Shown: piece by piece, positions 1-6,881 of the stretch
How the letters are laid out: every line of letters begins with the position of its first letter
How positions within the stretch are numbered: the first letter of the stretch is position 1
DNA from: Candidatus Latescibacterota bacterium
GTDB lineage: Bacteria; Latescibacterota; UBA2968; UBA8231
Direction: 5' to 3'
Assembly (NCBI GenBank): GCA_022827165.1
Contig: JAJDTN010000040.1
Span: forward strand, 1 to 14,208
Length of the DNA stretch: 14,208 nucleotides
Translations under genes and position numbers: made by a program
Notes under the pieces: model-generated
What the model was told of the DNA's origin: nothing
Seen by the model: only the letters and a program-made list of their open reading frames with translations
The model's database searches: none

Positions 1-179
1 CCGTTGTCGTAGCGCTGGCCGTAGACGCCTCGGCGCAGGCGCGTCTCGGCGAACAGGGCTTCCTCGATCTTGCCCTGCCTGCGCAACTCGATCTCGGTCT
101 CGAAGATGTCGATCTCGCGGCCGAGATCCTCGGAGATCTGACCCTCCAGCCGATCCTTCCAGCCCGGGGCTTCGCTCAT
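1..179 (-). CDS. Probable ferredoxin-type nitrite/sulfite reductase, N-terminal fragment (runs off the window)
   Basis: The first 59 codons of a gene read leftward from ATG at 179 and leave the window at base 1. The peptide begins MSEAPGWKDRLEG and ends LRRGVYGQRYDN. The acidic start followed by a basic RLRRGVYGQR stretch resembles, from memory, the N-terminus of NirA-like siroheme nitrite/sulfite reductases, where an arginine-rich 'GxYGQR' segment opens the first ferrodoxin-like half-domain. Such enzymes reduce nitrite or sulfite by six electrons in the cytoplasm using ferredoxin. None of the siroheme or 4Fe-4S cysteine motifs lie inside the fragment, so substrate cannot be told. The start is supported by an AGGTGG-like ribosome site 8-13 bases upstream. 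A candidate promoter with an operator-like palindrome lies about 100 bases upstream (273-304). Family assignment rests on one short motif. Confidence 0.6.
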   Translation of the reverse strand, partial: MSEAPGWKDRLEGQISEDLGREIDIFETEIELRRQGKIEEALFAETRLRRGVYGQRYDN

Positions 180-272
180 GTCTGCCACCTGCTTCGGATG
201 CCGCCCCCGGGATCCCGCGTCGGAATCGGGCCCGGATGGCCTATGCTCTTGATAATCAGTGCGTTAAGGTTG

Positions 273-285
273 CCGTAAGATACGG
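273..285. promoter_or_regulatory. 13-bp palindrome CCGTA-N3-TACGG centred on the -10 box
   Basis: The arms CCGTA (273-277) and TACGG (281-285) are exact reverse complements separated by three bases. The palindrome covers the candidate -10 element TATCTT (277-282) almost symmetrically, which is the position expected for a repressor operator. I cannot name the regulator. The arms do not extend beyond five bases, so a chance origin is possible. Confidence 0.4.
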
Positions 286-304
286 TTGGGCGGGTTGCTG
301 TCAA
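277..304 (-). promoter_or_regulatory. Candidate sigma70 promoter for the reductase gene
   Basis: On the minus strand a perfect -35 hexamer TTGACA (304 to 299) is followed after 16 bases by TATCTT (282 to 277), a 4/6 match to the -10 consensus. Transcription would start near 270, giving a leader of roughly 90 bases before the ATG at 179. It lies in the 197-bp gap between galU and the reductase gene, so the reductase can be transcribed independently of galU. The match is seen in the sequence; activity is inferred. Confidence 0.5.
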
Positions 305-376
305 CGGCGAAAGGCCCTCCGGCACCACCCTGGGCCGGGATTCTCGAAGGCCCCTCCCGCGCCTCTTCGCCCCGGT

Positions 377-1333
377 TCATCCCCCCCGCCGGGGGGCGTC
401 AAGTCCACCCGTCCGGTGGGACCTGCCGGCCAGCCGCCTGGCGAGGTAGTCGGCCGTTTCCTCCCCCCATTCCGGGTCCTTCAGGGCATAGTCGATGAAG
501 GTCCGGAAGTAGGCGGAGTGGTTGCCGATGTCGTAACGCGTCTCGTCCTCCCGGAGGCGCACGGCGCGGACCTCGCGTCCGTTCTCGATGAGGCGGTGGA
601 TCGCATCGGTGAGGTAGATCTCCCCGGTCTCGGAGGGCGCCACGGCGCGGATCCTGTCGAAGACCTCCGGCGCGAAGACGTAGCGGGCGCTCACCGCCAG
701 GCGGCTGTCGGTGGTGCCGGGGGCCGGCTTCTCGATGATGTCGGCGAGTCGGATGTCCGCCGGGTCCCCCCCATCCTCTGCGGGCACCAGGATCCCGTAC
801 CGGCTCACCATCTCCGGCGTCACCTCCCAGGCGCCGATGGTGCAGGCGGAGCGGTGCTGCTCGTGGGAGCGGATCATCCGCTCCACCAGGCCCGGAGGGT
901 TCGGGGAGGCGATGATGCTGTCCCCGTAGGCGACGACGAAGTCGGAGCCGCCGACGAAGCTCTCGGCCGAAGCGACGGCGTCTCCGGTGCCCAGGGGCTT
1001 GGTCTCGCCCAGGGGAACCTGCTGGCGGGTGAAGAGGAACTCGATGCCGCGCTGGCGGTAGTCGAAACGCCCCATCTCGCGGACGTCCCGGCCGTCGAGC
1101 TCCAGGTGCATCAGCAGCGACGAGTAGTCGTCGAAGTGGTTCTCGATCGCCCCTTTCTGGCGGCTGCTGACGAACAGGATCCGCCGGATCCCCGCGGCGA
1201 TCAACTCCTCCACGACGTGGTGGATGATCGGCAGGCGCCCCGCGGGGAGCATCTCCTTGGGCACGGCCTTGGTCGTCGGCAGCAGCCGCGTTCCGAGACC
1301 GGCCACCGGAATCACGGCGCGATCGATGGTCAT
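377..1333 (-). CDS. galU: UTP-glucose-1-phosphate uridylyltransferase (GalU family)
   Basis: The 318-residue protein belongs to the GalU family, which makes UDP-glucose from UTP and glucose-1-phosphate in the cytoplasm for cell-envelope glycans. The N-terminal nucleotide loop AGLGTRLLPTTKAVPKEMLP (11-30) is nearly identical to the family signature. The family's ENHFD (64-68), an acidic GDS motif (137-139) near the catalytic site, EKPAPG (201-206) and GEIYLTDAI (237-245, family GEIQLTDAI) follow in order. It is slightly longer than E. coli GalU (302 residues) at the C-terminus, but the middle region before PLGTGDAV (113-120) is shorter. I chose ATG 1333 because the fold starts at once there; the in-frame TTG at 1408 would overlap the divergent transporter's start at 1401. 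No good Shine-Dalgarno precedes the ATG. A related sugar-nucleotide specificity, such as dTTP, cannot be excluded. Confidence 0.9.
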   Translation of the reverse strand: MTIDRAVIPVAGLGTRLLPTTKAVPKEMLPAGRLPIIHHVVEELIAAGIRRILFVSSRQKGAIENHFDDYSSLLMHLELDGRDVREMGRFDYRQRGIEFLFTRQQVPLGETKPLGTGDAVASAESFVGGSDFVVAYGDSIIASPNPPGLVERMIRSHEQHRSACTIGAWEVTPEMVSRYGILVPAEDGGDPADIRLADIIEKPAPGTTDSRLAVSARYVFAPEVFDRIRAVAPSETGEIYLTDAIHRLIENGREVRAVRLREDETRYDIGNHSAYFRTFIDYALKDPEWGEETADYLARRLAGRSHRTGGLDAPRRGG

Positions 1334-1340
1334 GGCGGGG

Positions 1341-1370
1341 AATATGCCGAGGGACGAGGGCGATTGACAA
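1341..1370 (-). promoter_or_regulatory. Candidate galU promoter placed for a leaderless transcript
   Basis: On the minus strand TTGTCA (1370 to 1365, 5/6 match) is separated by 18 bases from CATATT (1346 to 1341, 4/6 match). Only seven bases then remain before the galU ATG at 1333, so transcription would start at or next to the start codon. There is no Shine-Dalgarno in that gap. This fits a leaderless mRNA. The overlapping plus-strand reading of the same bases gives TTGACA (1364-1369), but no convincing -10 follows it toward the transporter. Confidence 0.4.
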
Positions 1371-1400
1371 CCTTCGCCATCCCCGTCTTTCGTTGCCCGC

Positions 1401-2816
1401 GTGGACAACCGTTACCCCGAACCCCCCGCGGAGCTGACCGGCCGGAGGGTGGGAGCCCTCCTGCGCTCCTTCGGACCCGGCGCCATCATCGCCTCGGTCA
1501 CCATCGGCAGCGGCGAGACCGTCTTCGCCTCGCGCGGGGGGGCCCTCTTCGGATACGCCCTGCTGTGGTGCTTCATCGGGGGCGGGCTGATGAAGTTCGT
1601 CCAGGTCTACACCGCCGCCCGGTACATGACCCTCACCGGGGAACATCCGATCGAGAGCTGGAGGTACCTTCCCGGCCCCCAGGGCTGGGCGGTGGTCCTC
1701 CTCTCGGCGATGACGATCCTGTGCTTTCCCCTGTGGTTGTCGGGACTCCCCAAGATGCTCGGCGGCCTCGTCGTCTGGATCGGCGGGCTCGAAGGGGGAA
1801 CGGACCTCTGGTCGGACGGCAGGGTCTGGGGCACCCTGTTCGCCGGCGCCGCCATCCTCCTGACCCTGGTGCAGAGCTACGGGGCCCTGGAGCGCACCCA
1901 GACGGTGATCGTCGGTGTCCTCCTCCTCTTCATCCTACTGGCCACCTTCGCCTGCCGCCCCGACTGGCTGGCGGCCCTGCAAGGCAGCCTGGTTCCTTCC
2001 CTTCCCGCCTACCAGCCCTGGGTGAGCGCCAAGTACCCGGCAATCGCCGGCCGTTCTCCCTGGCTCGAGCTCGGGACCTATCTCGGAGCGATCGGCGGCG
2101 GAACGCAGGACTACTTCGGCTACATCGGCATGCTTCGGGAAAAGGGATGGGGACTTCTCGGTCGGCGTCCGCCGGGAGGGTCGGGGGGAGCCGCAATCCC
2201 CGTGGACCAAGCCAACGTCGGCCGCGCACGGGCCTGGCTGCGGGCGCCCCTGGCCGACACGGGAGGCAGCTTTCTCTGCGTCGTGGTCTTCACCATGGCC
2301 TTCATGATCCTCGGCGCCGCGCTCCTGCACCCGGGGCAGGTCGTGCCCTCGGGCCTGCAGCTTCTCTCGGTGCAGGCCGCCTTTCTCACCGGGCTGCATC
2401 CCAAGCTTCTATATGTGTACCAGGCCGGCATCTTCACCGCCTTCTTCGGCACCATTCTCGGCGCCTACGAGCTCTACGTGCGCACCACCCACGAGTGTCT
2501 GCGGCCCCTTTCGGCCAGGGTGCGCCAGATGCCGCTCCGGCGGCTGCGGCCATGGGTCGTGGCCTACTGCGGGATCGGCGGGGTCTCCATCATGTGGCTC
2601 GGCGGCAATCCGGTGCAGATCGTGACACCCGCCGCGATCTTCGGCGGCGTGCTCACCTGCGGCCTCTGGTGCCTGCTGATGGTGTGGACCGACCGGACGC
2701 GTCTGCCGCCGGCTCTGCGCATGGGCCGAACCCTGCTGATCCTCAACGTCCTGAGCGGCCTCTTTCTCACCGCCTGGGGGGTGCGCGGCGTGATCGACTT
2801 CCTCGGCCTCCTGTGA
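1401..2816 (+). CDS. Nramp-related (NRAMP/NRMT-like) membrane transporter with non-canonical metal motifs
   Basis: This 471-residue inner-membrane protein has about eleven hydrophobic helices. Its opening, FGPGAIIASVTIGSGET (24-40), matches the first helix of the Nramp (SLC11) divalent-metal transporter fold. In classical Nramps the unwound part of helix 1 carries DPGN and helix 6 carries MPH, which bind Mn2+ or Fe2+. Here the corresponding places read GSGE (36-39) and GGGTQDYFGY (232-241), so neither classical motif is present. I recall similar 'IGSGET' proteins in planctomycetes annotated as Nramp family. The substrate could be another divalent ion such as Mg2+, as in the NRMT clade, or something different. 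The start is GTG 1401; no ribosome site is visible there, and an in-frame GTG at 1449 would remove only the soluble N-terminus. It heads a four-gene operon, overlapping the next gene by 4 bp. Confidence 0.75.
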   Translation: MDNRYPEPPAELTGRRVGALLRSFGPGAIIASVTIGSGETVFASRGGALFGYALLWCFIGGGLMKFVQVYTAARYMTLTGEHPIESWRYLPGPQGWAVVLLSAMTILCFPLWLSGLPKMLGGLVVWIGGLEGGTDLWSDGRVWGTLFAGAAILLTLVQSYGALERTQTVIVGVLLLFILLATFACRPDWLAALQGSLVPSLPAYQPWVSAKYPAIAGRSPWLELGTYLGAIGGGTQDYFGYIGMLREKGWGLLGRRPPGGSGGAAIPVDQANVGRARAWLRAPLADTGGSFLCVVVFTMAFMILGAALLHPGQVVPSGLQLLSVQAAFLTGLHPKLLYVYQAGIFTAFFGTILGAYELYVRTTHECLRPLSARVRQMPLRRLRPWVVAYCGIGGVSIMWLGGNPVQIVTPAAIFGGVLTCGLWCLLMVWTDRTRLPPALRMGRTLLILNVLSGLFLTAWGVRGVIDFLGLL

Positions 2817-3979
2817 CCGAGTCGGCCCTCGAGTCCTGGGCCTGGGACAGGGTGGAGGCCATCCTGGCGGCCGGCAAACCCCTGGCCGTCGCCGTCACCG
2901 GCGGAGGATCCCGAGGGGTGAGCTGGTTGCTCAATCATCCCGGCGCCTCGCGCGCCCTGGTCGAGGCCCAGGTCCCCTATCTCCCGGAGGCGATCGCCGA
3001 GTTTCTCGGCAGACCGGGCCCGCACCGGGTCCGGGAGGAGACCGCCCGGCTTCTGGCCGCAAGGGCCAGGGCCCGCGCCCGGCGTCTGGCCCGGCATGAA
3101 GGGGCCGTCGGCGCCGGGGCCACTGCCGCACTGGCCACCGACCGGGTGCGCAAGGGGCGGGACCGGGCCTTCGTGTGCGCCCGGGGACCCCTCGCCTACT
3201 GCTTTGCCAGCCTCCGGTTCGACCCGGGGGCCGCGGACCGGCTCTCCCAGGAGGAGGTTCTCAGCGCCGTCCTCGTCGCCCGCTGCGCCGCGGCCTCGGG
3301 TGCCGAAGCAGATGCCGCCGGCGGACCGGTCCTGCCTTCCTGGGTCCGGGTGGAGGACTCCGAGGCGGCCGTCGACGAGGCGCTGGAGGGCTTGCTGGGG
3401 GGCCGGCTGGAGGCGGTGGAGATGGAGGCCTCCGGCGGTTGCGGACGACCCGCGGTGCCGGGCGAGGGAATGATCCTGGTGGCCGGGTCCTTCAACCCCT
3501 TCCACGCCGGTCACTTCGGTCTCGCCGAGGCGGCGGAGCGGCTCAGCGGCCGGCGAGCCTGCTTCGAGCTCTCCGTGGAGAACGTGGACAAGAGGCCGCT
3601 GGCGTACCGCCAGATCCTGGAGCGGGCCGGCCAGGCCCGGGGGGGCAGGAGACTTCTGCTGACTCGTGAGCCGACCTTCCTGGGCAAGGCCCGACTCTTC
3701 CCCGGCTGCTGGTTCGCCATCGGCTTCGACACGGCGGTGCGTCTGTTCGAGCCCGGGTACTACGGCGGCCACCGCGACGACATGGACCGGGCCTTGCGGG
3801 AGCTTCGCCACCTCGGGGTTCGCTTCCTGGTCTCGGGAAGGGTCTGGGAGGGCGAATACCGCGGACTCGGCGATGTCCGAGTACCGGAGGGCTTCACCGA
3901 CCTCCTCGAGGAGATCCCCGAGTCCGAGTTCCGCCTGGACGTGAGCTCCACCCGGCTTCGGGAGGAAGGGAAGACGTGA
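2813..3979 (+). CDS. CinA-like domain fused to NMN-adenylyltransferase-like nucleotidyltransferase
   Basis: The 388-residue protein has two domains. Residues about 10-165 look like a divergent CinA C-terminal (PncC, NMN deamidase) domain, with AVTGGGSRG (27-35), GASRALVEA (44-52) and GATAALATDRVRKG (102-115). Residues about 218-388 form an HxGH nucleotidyltransferase of the NadD/NMNAT type, with GSFNPFHAGH (225-234), FPGCWFAIGFDTAVRLFEPGYYGG (from 296) and the closing VSSTRLRE (377-384), the usual ISSTxxR site. The pairing matches, from memory, an uncharacterised plant and fungal nucleotidylyltransferase family and scattered bacterial CinA-family proteins. Expected chemistry is transfer of AMP from ATP to NMN, NaMN or a related nucleotide. 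The amidase half lacks the usual AES-CTGG serine and NEAK lysine, so it may be inactive or work differently. GTG 2813 overlaps the upstream stop by 4 bp without a visible ribosome site, consistent with translational coupling. The gene sits in one operon with nnr. Confidence 0.8.
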   Translation: MTESALESWAWDRVEAILAAGKPLAVAVTGGGSRGVSWLLNHPGASRALVEAQVPYLPEAIAEFLGRPGPHRVREETARLLAARARARARRLARHEGAVGAGATAALATDRVRKGRDRAFVCARGPLAYCFASLRFDPGAADRLSQEEVLSAVLVARCAAASGAEADAAGGPVLPSWVRVEDSEAAVDEALEGLLGGRLEAVEMEASGGCGRPAVPGEGMILVAGSFNPFHAGHFGLAEAAERLSGRRACFELSVENVDKRPLAYRQILERAGQARGGRRLLLTREPTFLGKARLFPGCWFAIGFDTAVRLFEPGYYGGHRDDMDRALRELRHLGVRFLVSGRVWEGEYRGLGDVRVPEGFTDLLEEIPESEFRLDVSSTRLREEGKT

Positions 3980-5217
3980 ATCCCCTGGAACACCTCGATC
4001 AGCGCCGCGGCGCCCTGGCGCGGGACCTGCGCAAGATGGTGAGGATGGCCACCGTCAATCCCCCGGGGGAGGGATACCGGCCGATGGTCGAGCACCTGCG
4101 AGACCGCCTGGGGGCTCTGGGCATGGGTCCCGTGGTTCACCGGGTACCGGACGCAGAGGTGGAGGCCGCCGGCGTCGATTCCGACTACCCGAGGTACAAT
4201 CTCGTCGCCCGTTGGGACACCGGAGCCGACGAGACCATCCATTTCAACGCCCACTACGATGTCGTGCCCGTGGCCGCCGCCGAGTGGTCGGCGGCGGCCC
4301 CCTTCGAAGGGGTCTCCCGGGGCGGCTGGCTGTACGGCCGCGGCGCCGGCGACATGAAAGGGTCGATCGCGGCCCTGCTGGGCGCCCTGCAGTCCCTCCG
4401 ACATACGCGCGTCGATCCGGCGGTGAACGTCGAGGTCTCCTTCACCGCGGACGAGGAGACGGGCGGGGCCCTGGGGGCCGGCTGGATCGTCAAGAGTGGG
4501 CTCGTCGACGCCGACTACGCCGTGGAGTGCGAAGGCGCCTCGGGCAGCCGCGTCGGCCTCGGCCACAACGGCGTCCTGTGGCTGGAGGTGGAGGTCGCGG
4601 GCCGGTCGGCTCACGCCTCCAGCCCCGAGCGGGGCGTCAACGCCTTCGAGAAGATGGCGGGGATGGTCCACGACCTGCGCTCGATCAAGCGTCGGCTCGG
4701 CAAGCCCTCCCGCGGCTGGGAGGGGCCCGACGGACGGAACCGGCAACCGACCATCAACGTGGGGGGCGTCTTCCGCGGCGGCCCGGACCAGAAGGTGAAC
4801 ACCGTTCCCGGCAAGGCGGCCTTCACCATCGATCGCCGCCTCGTGCCCGGAGAGCGGCTGGCCGACGCCGAGGCGGAGTTGGTCGAGGCCCTGGCGAGAT
4901 CCGCCGCGCGGGCGGAGGCCCGCCACCGGGTGCGGCCGCTGCTGCGGATCGAGCCCTGCGTCGTCGGTGACGACGGGGTCTTGCCCAGATCCTTCGCCCG
5001 CAGCGTGCGCGCCGTCCGCCGCCACGCCGTCGAGTTCCGGGTGACCACGGGATTCACCGACCTTCACTATTTCGTCGACGCGGGCTTGCCCGGGATCGGC
5101 TACGGGGTGAACGGCGAGCGGGCTCATGGCGCCGACGAGAGGGTGAGCCTCCGGGACCTGGCGCAGACGGCCAGGACCTATGCCGACTTCCTGGTCCGCG
5201 GTATCACTCACGACTGA
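3976..5217 (+). CDS. M20-family metallohydrolase (ArgE/DapE/ACY1-like deacylase or peptidase)
   Basis: This 413-residue cytoplasmic enzyme has the complete metal site of the M20 family, which hydrolyses amide bonds of N-acyl amino acids or dipeptides using two zinc or cobalt ions. The motifs are NAHYDVVP with H93 and D95, GRGAGDMKG with bridging D126, TADEETGG with catalytic and ligand glutamates E160-E161, an acidic residue around E184/E186, and the C-terminal ligand H384 in ERAHGADE. A dimerisation or lid domain runs from about 195 to 310 and contains RSAHASSPERG. There is no signal peptide. The specificity (acetylornithine, succinyl-diaminopimelate, acyl-amino acid or a damaged metabolite) cannot be read from the sequence, and no arginine or lysine genes are nearby. 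GTG 3976 overlaps the upstream stop by 4 bp and has a strong GGAGGAAGGG ribosome site at 3961-3970. Confidence 0.88.
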   Translation: MNPLEHLDQRRGALARDLRKMVRMATVNPPGEGYRPMVEHLRDRLGALGMGPVVHRVPDAEVEAAGVDSDYPRYNLVARWDTGADETIHFNAHYDVVPVAAAEWSAAAPFEGVSRGGWLYGRGAGDMKGSIAALLGALQSLRHTRVDPAVNVEVSFTADEETGGALGAGWIVKSGLVDADYAVECEGASGSRVGLGHNGVLWLEVEVAGRSAHASSPERGVNAFEKMAGMVHDLRSIKRRLGKPSRGWEGPDGRNRQPTINVGGVFRGGPDQKVNTVPGKAAFTIDRRLVPGERLADAEAELVEALARSAARAEARHRVRPLLRIEPCVVGDDGVLPRSFARSVRAVRRHAVEFRVTTGFTDLHYFVDAGLPGIGYGVNGERAHGADERVSLRDLAQTARTYADFLVRGITHD

Positions 5218-5223
5218 GTCTGC

Positions 5224-6795
5224 ATGAGCCTGGCCTCCATCGAATTCCCCAAGCTGGTGACCGGCGGGCAGATGTCGGACATCGACCGCCTGTCGATCGA
5301 GATGGGTGTGCCGGGAGCGGAGTTGATGGAGCGGGCCGGGGCCGGCGTCGTGCGGATCCTGGAGGAGCGCTGGTCCGGCCTGGAGGATCTGCGCGTCGCC
5401 GTCGTCTGCGGCAAGGGAAACAACGGCGGCGACGGCTTCGTCGTCGGGCGGCGCCTGGCGCAGGCGGGCGTCCCCGCGGCCGTCTACCTCGCCGCGCCCC
5501 GGGAGCAGATCACCGGAGATGCCGGCCATCACCTCGAGCGGCTCGAAGCGCGGGCCGGCCCCGTGGTCCAGCCGTCGCCGGACGACCTGACGGCCGCCCT
5601 TGGCGAGTCCGACATCGTGGTGGACGCCCTGCTGGGAACCGGCCTGCGGGGCAGGCCCCGGCCGACGGAGGCGCGGACCATCGACGCAATCAACGACTGC
5701 GGCCGGCCGGTGGTGGCCGTCGACCTGCCCTCCGGCCTCCAGGCGGACACGGGCGAGGTGGCGGGCGCGTGCGTGAGGGCAGCGCTGACAGTCACCTTCG
5801 GGCTGGTGAAGGTGGGCCACCTCTTCCACCCGGGGCGGGCCCATTGCGGAGCCCTGGAACTGGTTGACATCGGTTTCCCGGATGCCGCCATCGCCCGCTG
5901 CCCGGCCACCACCCATCTGTTGACCCGGGAGGGGATCGCCGGGCTCCTGCCGCGGCGGTCCCCGGTGGCCCACAAGGGCTCCTGCGGGGCCGTCACCGTG
6001 GTGGCCGGCTCCGAGGGGATGACGGGGGCCGCCTGCCTGACGGCCGACGCGGCGCTGAGGGCGGGGGCCGGGCGGGTGCGGCTCGGGGCCCCGGCCAGCC
6101 TGCACGACATCCTGGAGACCAAGTTGACGGAGGTGATGACCCGGCCCCTTCCCGAGGTGCGCCGGTCGCGGTGCCTGTCGCTGAGGGCCCTCGGGGAGGT
6201 GGAGCGTCTCCTGGCCAGGGCCCAGGCCCTGGCCATCGGCCCCGGCCTCGGCCGCCACCGCGAGACCGTCGAGCTGGTGCGGCGCCTGCTGTCGCGTCCC
6301 GATCTCCCCCCGGCGGTGATCGACGCCGACGCGCTCTACGCCCTCTCGGAGGGAGGACCGCTGCCCGAGGCGGAGAGGGTGCTGACCCCTCATGCGGGGG
6401 AGTTCCAGCGGCTCAGCGGCTGCGACCCCGCCCGGGTCGCGGAGGAGCCCCTTGGCCTGGCCGCGGATTTCGCCGTCTCCCGATCGGTGGTTCTCGTGCT
6501 CAAGGGGGCGCCCACCGTGGTCGCCGCTCCCGACGGGAACACCTTCGTCAATCCCACGGGCAACGACGGAATGGCCACGGCGGGGTCGGGGGATGTGCTC
6601 ACCGGACTGGTGGCGGGCTTCCTCGCCCAAGGGGCCGGGTCCTTGGCGGCGGCGGCCTGTGCCGTCTTCGTTCACGGCCTCGCCGGCGACCTCGCGCGCG
6701 ATCGGCTGGGGCCCTGGTCGATGCGAGCCACAGATCTCGCCGAGCGGATCCCGCCAGCCATGCTGGAGGTCACCGGCCAGAGGGCCGTTTCTTGA
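5224..6795 (+). CDS. nnr: Bifunctional NAD(P)HX epimerase / ADP-dependent NAD(P)HX dehydratase
   Basis: The 523-residue protein repairs NADH and NADPH that have become hydrated at the nicotinamide ring. The N-terminal YjeF_N epimerase (about 1-220) interconverts R- and S-NAD(P)HX. It shows CGKGNNGGDGF (62-72), VVDALLGTGLRG (132-143) and VAVDLPSGLQADTG (164-177). The C-terminal ribokinase-like dehydratase (about 235-520) converts the S form back using ADP. It shows HKGSCGAVTVVAGS (250-263), the AIGPGLGRH loop (337-345), VIDADALYAL (365-374), LTPHAGEF (387-394), LVLKGAPTVV (424-433) and the GSGDVLTG site (454-461), whose D457 is the expected catalytic base. The length is normal for Nnr. ATG 5224 lies 6 bp after the upstream stop; a later ATG at 5272 would trim the first helix. 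The common partner tsaE is not next to it; instead it closes an operon with the CinA/NMNAT-like fusion. Confidence 0.95.
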   Translation: MSLASIEFPKLVTGGQMSDIDRLSIEMGVPGAELMERAGAGVVRILEERWSGLEDLRVAVVCGKGNNGGDGFVVGRRLAQAGVPAAVYLAAPREQITGDAGHHLERLEARAGPVVQPSPDDLTAALGESDIVVDALLGTGLRGRPRPTEARTIDAINDCGRPVVAVDLPSGLQADTGEVAGACVRAALTVTFGLVKVGHLFHPGRAHCGALELVDIGFPDAAIARCPATTHLLTREGIAGLLPRRSPVAHKGSCGAVTVVAGSEGMTGAACLTADAALRAGAGRVRLGAPASLHDILETKLTEVMTRPLPEVRRSRCLSLRALGEVERLLARAQALAIGPGLGRHRETVELVRRLLSRPDLPPAVIDADALYALSEGGPLPEAERVLTPHAGEFQRLSGCDPARVAEEPLGLAADFAVSRSVVLVLKGAPTVVAAPDGNTFVNPTGNDGMATAGSGDVLTGLVAGFLAQGAGSLAAAACAVFVHGLAGDLARDRLGPWSMRATDLAERIPPAMLEVTGQRAVS

Positions 6796-6820
6796 CACTC
6801 CCGGAGGGATCGAGTAACGT
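6792..6820 (+). promoter_or_regulatory. Candidate sigma70 promoter overlapping the nnr stop codon
   Basis: A perfect -35 TTGACA (6792-6797) contains the nnr TGA stop. After an ideal 17-base spacer comes TAACGT (6815-6820), which matches the first two and last -10 positions. Transcription would begin near 6827, inside the inverted repeat at 6822-6840, and would serve the tail-anchored protein gene. The -10 is only 3/6. Confidence 0.4.
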
Positions 6821-6821
6821 A

Positions 6822-6840
6822 ACCGGCTGTTGTTGCCGGT
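6822..6840. repeat. Inverted repeat ACCGGC-N7-GCCGGT just after nnr
   Basis: Perfect 6-bp arms (6822-6827 and 6835-6840) flank the loop TGTTGTT. It covers the expected transcription start of the candidate promoter at 6792-6820, so it could be an operator. It could also be a stem-loop at the 3' end of the nnr transcript. No T-run follows, which argues against a classical terminator. Confidence 0.4.
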
Positions 6841-6853
6841 AGAGATCCGCCCT

Positions 6854-6869
6854 GCCCCGCGTTCGGGGC
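6854..6869 (+). terminator. Possible weak terminator or attenuator hairpin after nnr
   Basis: GCCCCG (6854-6859) and CGGGGC (6864-6869) form a perfect 6-bp GC stem with a CGTT loop. The following CGCCCTTTGTC has only a short T-run. The hairpin lies 13 bases before ATG 6882, so it could equally hold the ribosome site of the next gene, or favour the later start at 6930. Confidence 0.3.
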
Positions 6870-6881
6870 CGCCCTTTGTCA

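Noticed and set aside
381..396. A C-run/G-run hairpin at the end of galU as a terminator
   Set aside because: It lies within the last codons of the gene, has almost no loop and is not followed by a T-run on the minus strand.
1364..1392. A plus-strand promoter TTGACA for the transporter
   Set aside because: At 16-18 bases downstream the candidates TCTTTC, CTTTCG and TTTCGT are poor -10 elements, so I could not support it as a feature.
1334..1408. A longer galU starting at TTG 1408
   Set aside because: The extra 25 residues do not resemble the family, the start would overlap the divergent transporter's start codon, and the Rossmann strand begins right after ATG 1333.
236..2812. A very long plus-strand open frame running into the CinA/NMNAT gene from upstream
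   Set aside because: It lies antisense to galU and out of frame with the transporter, and its translation is Arg/Pro/Gly-rich without any domain. Only the part from GTG 2813 is recognisable protein.
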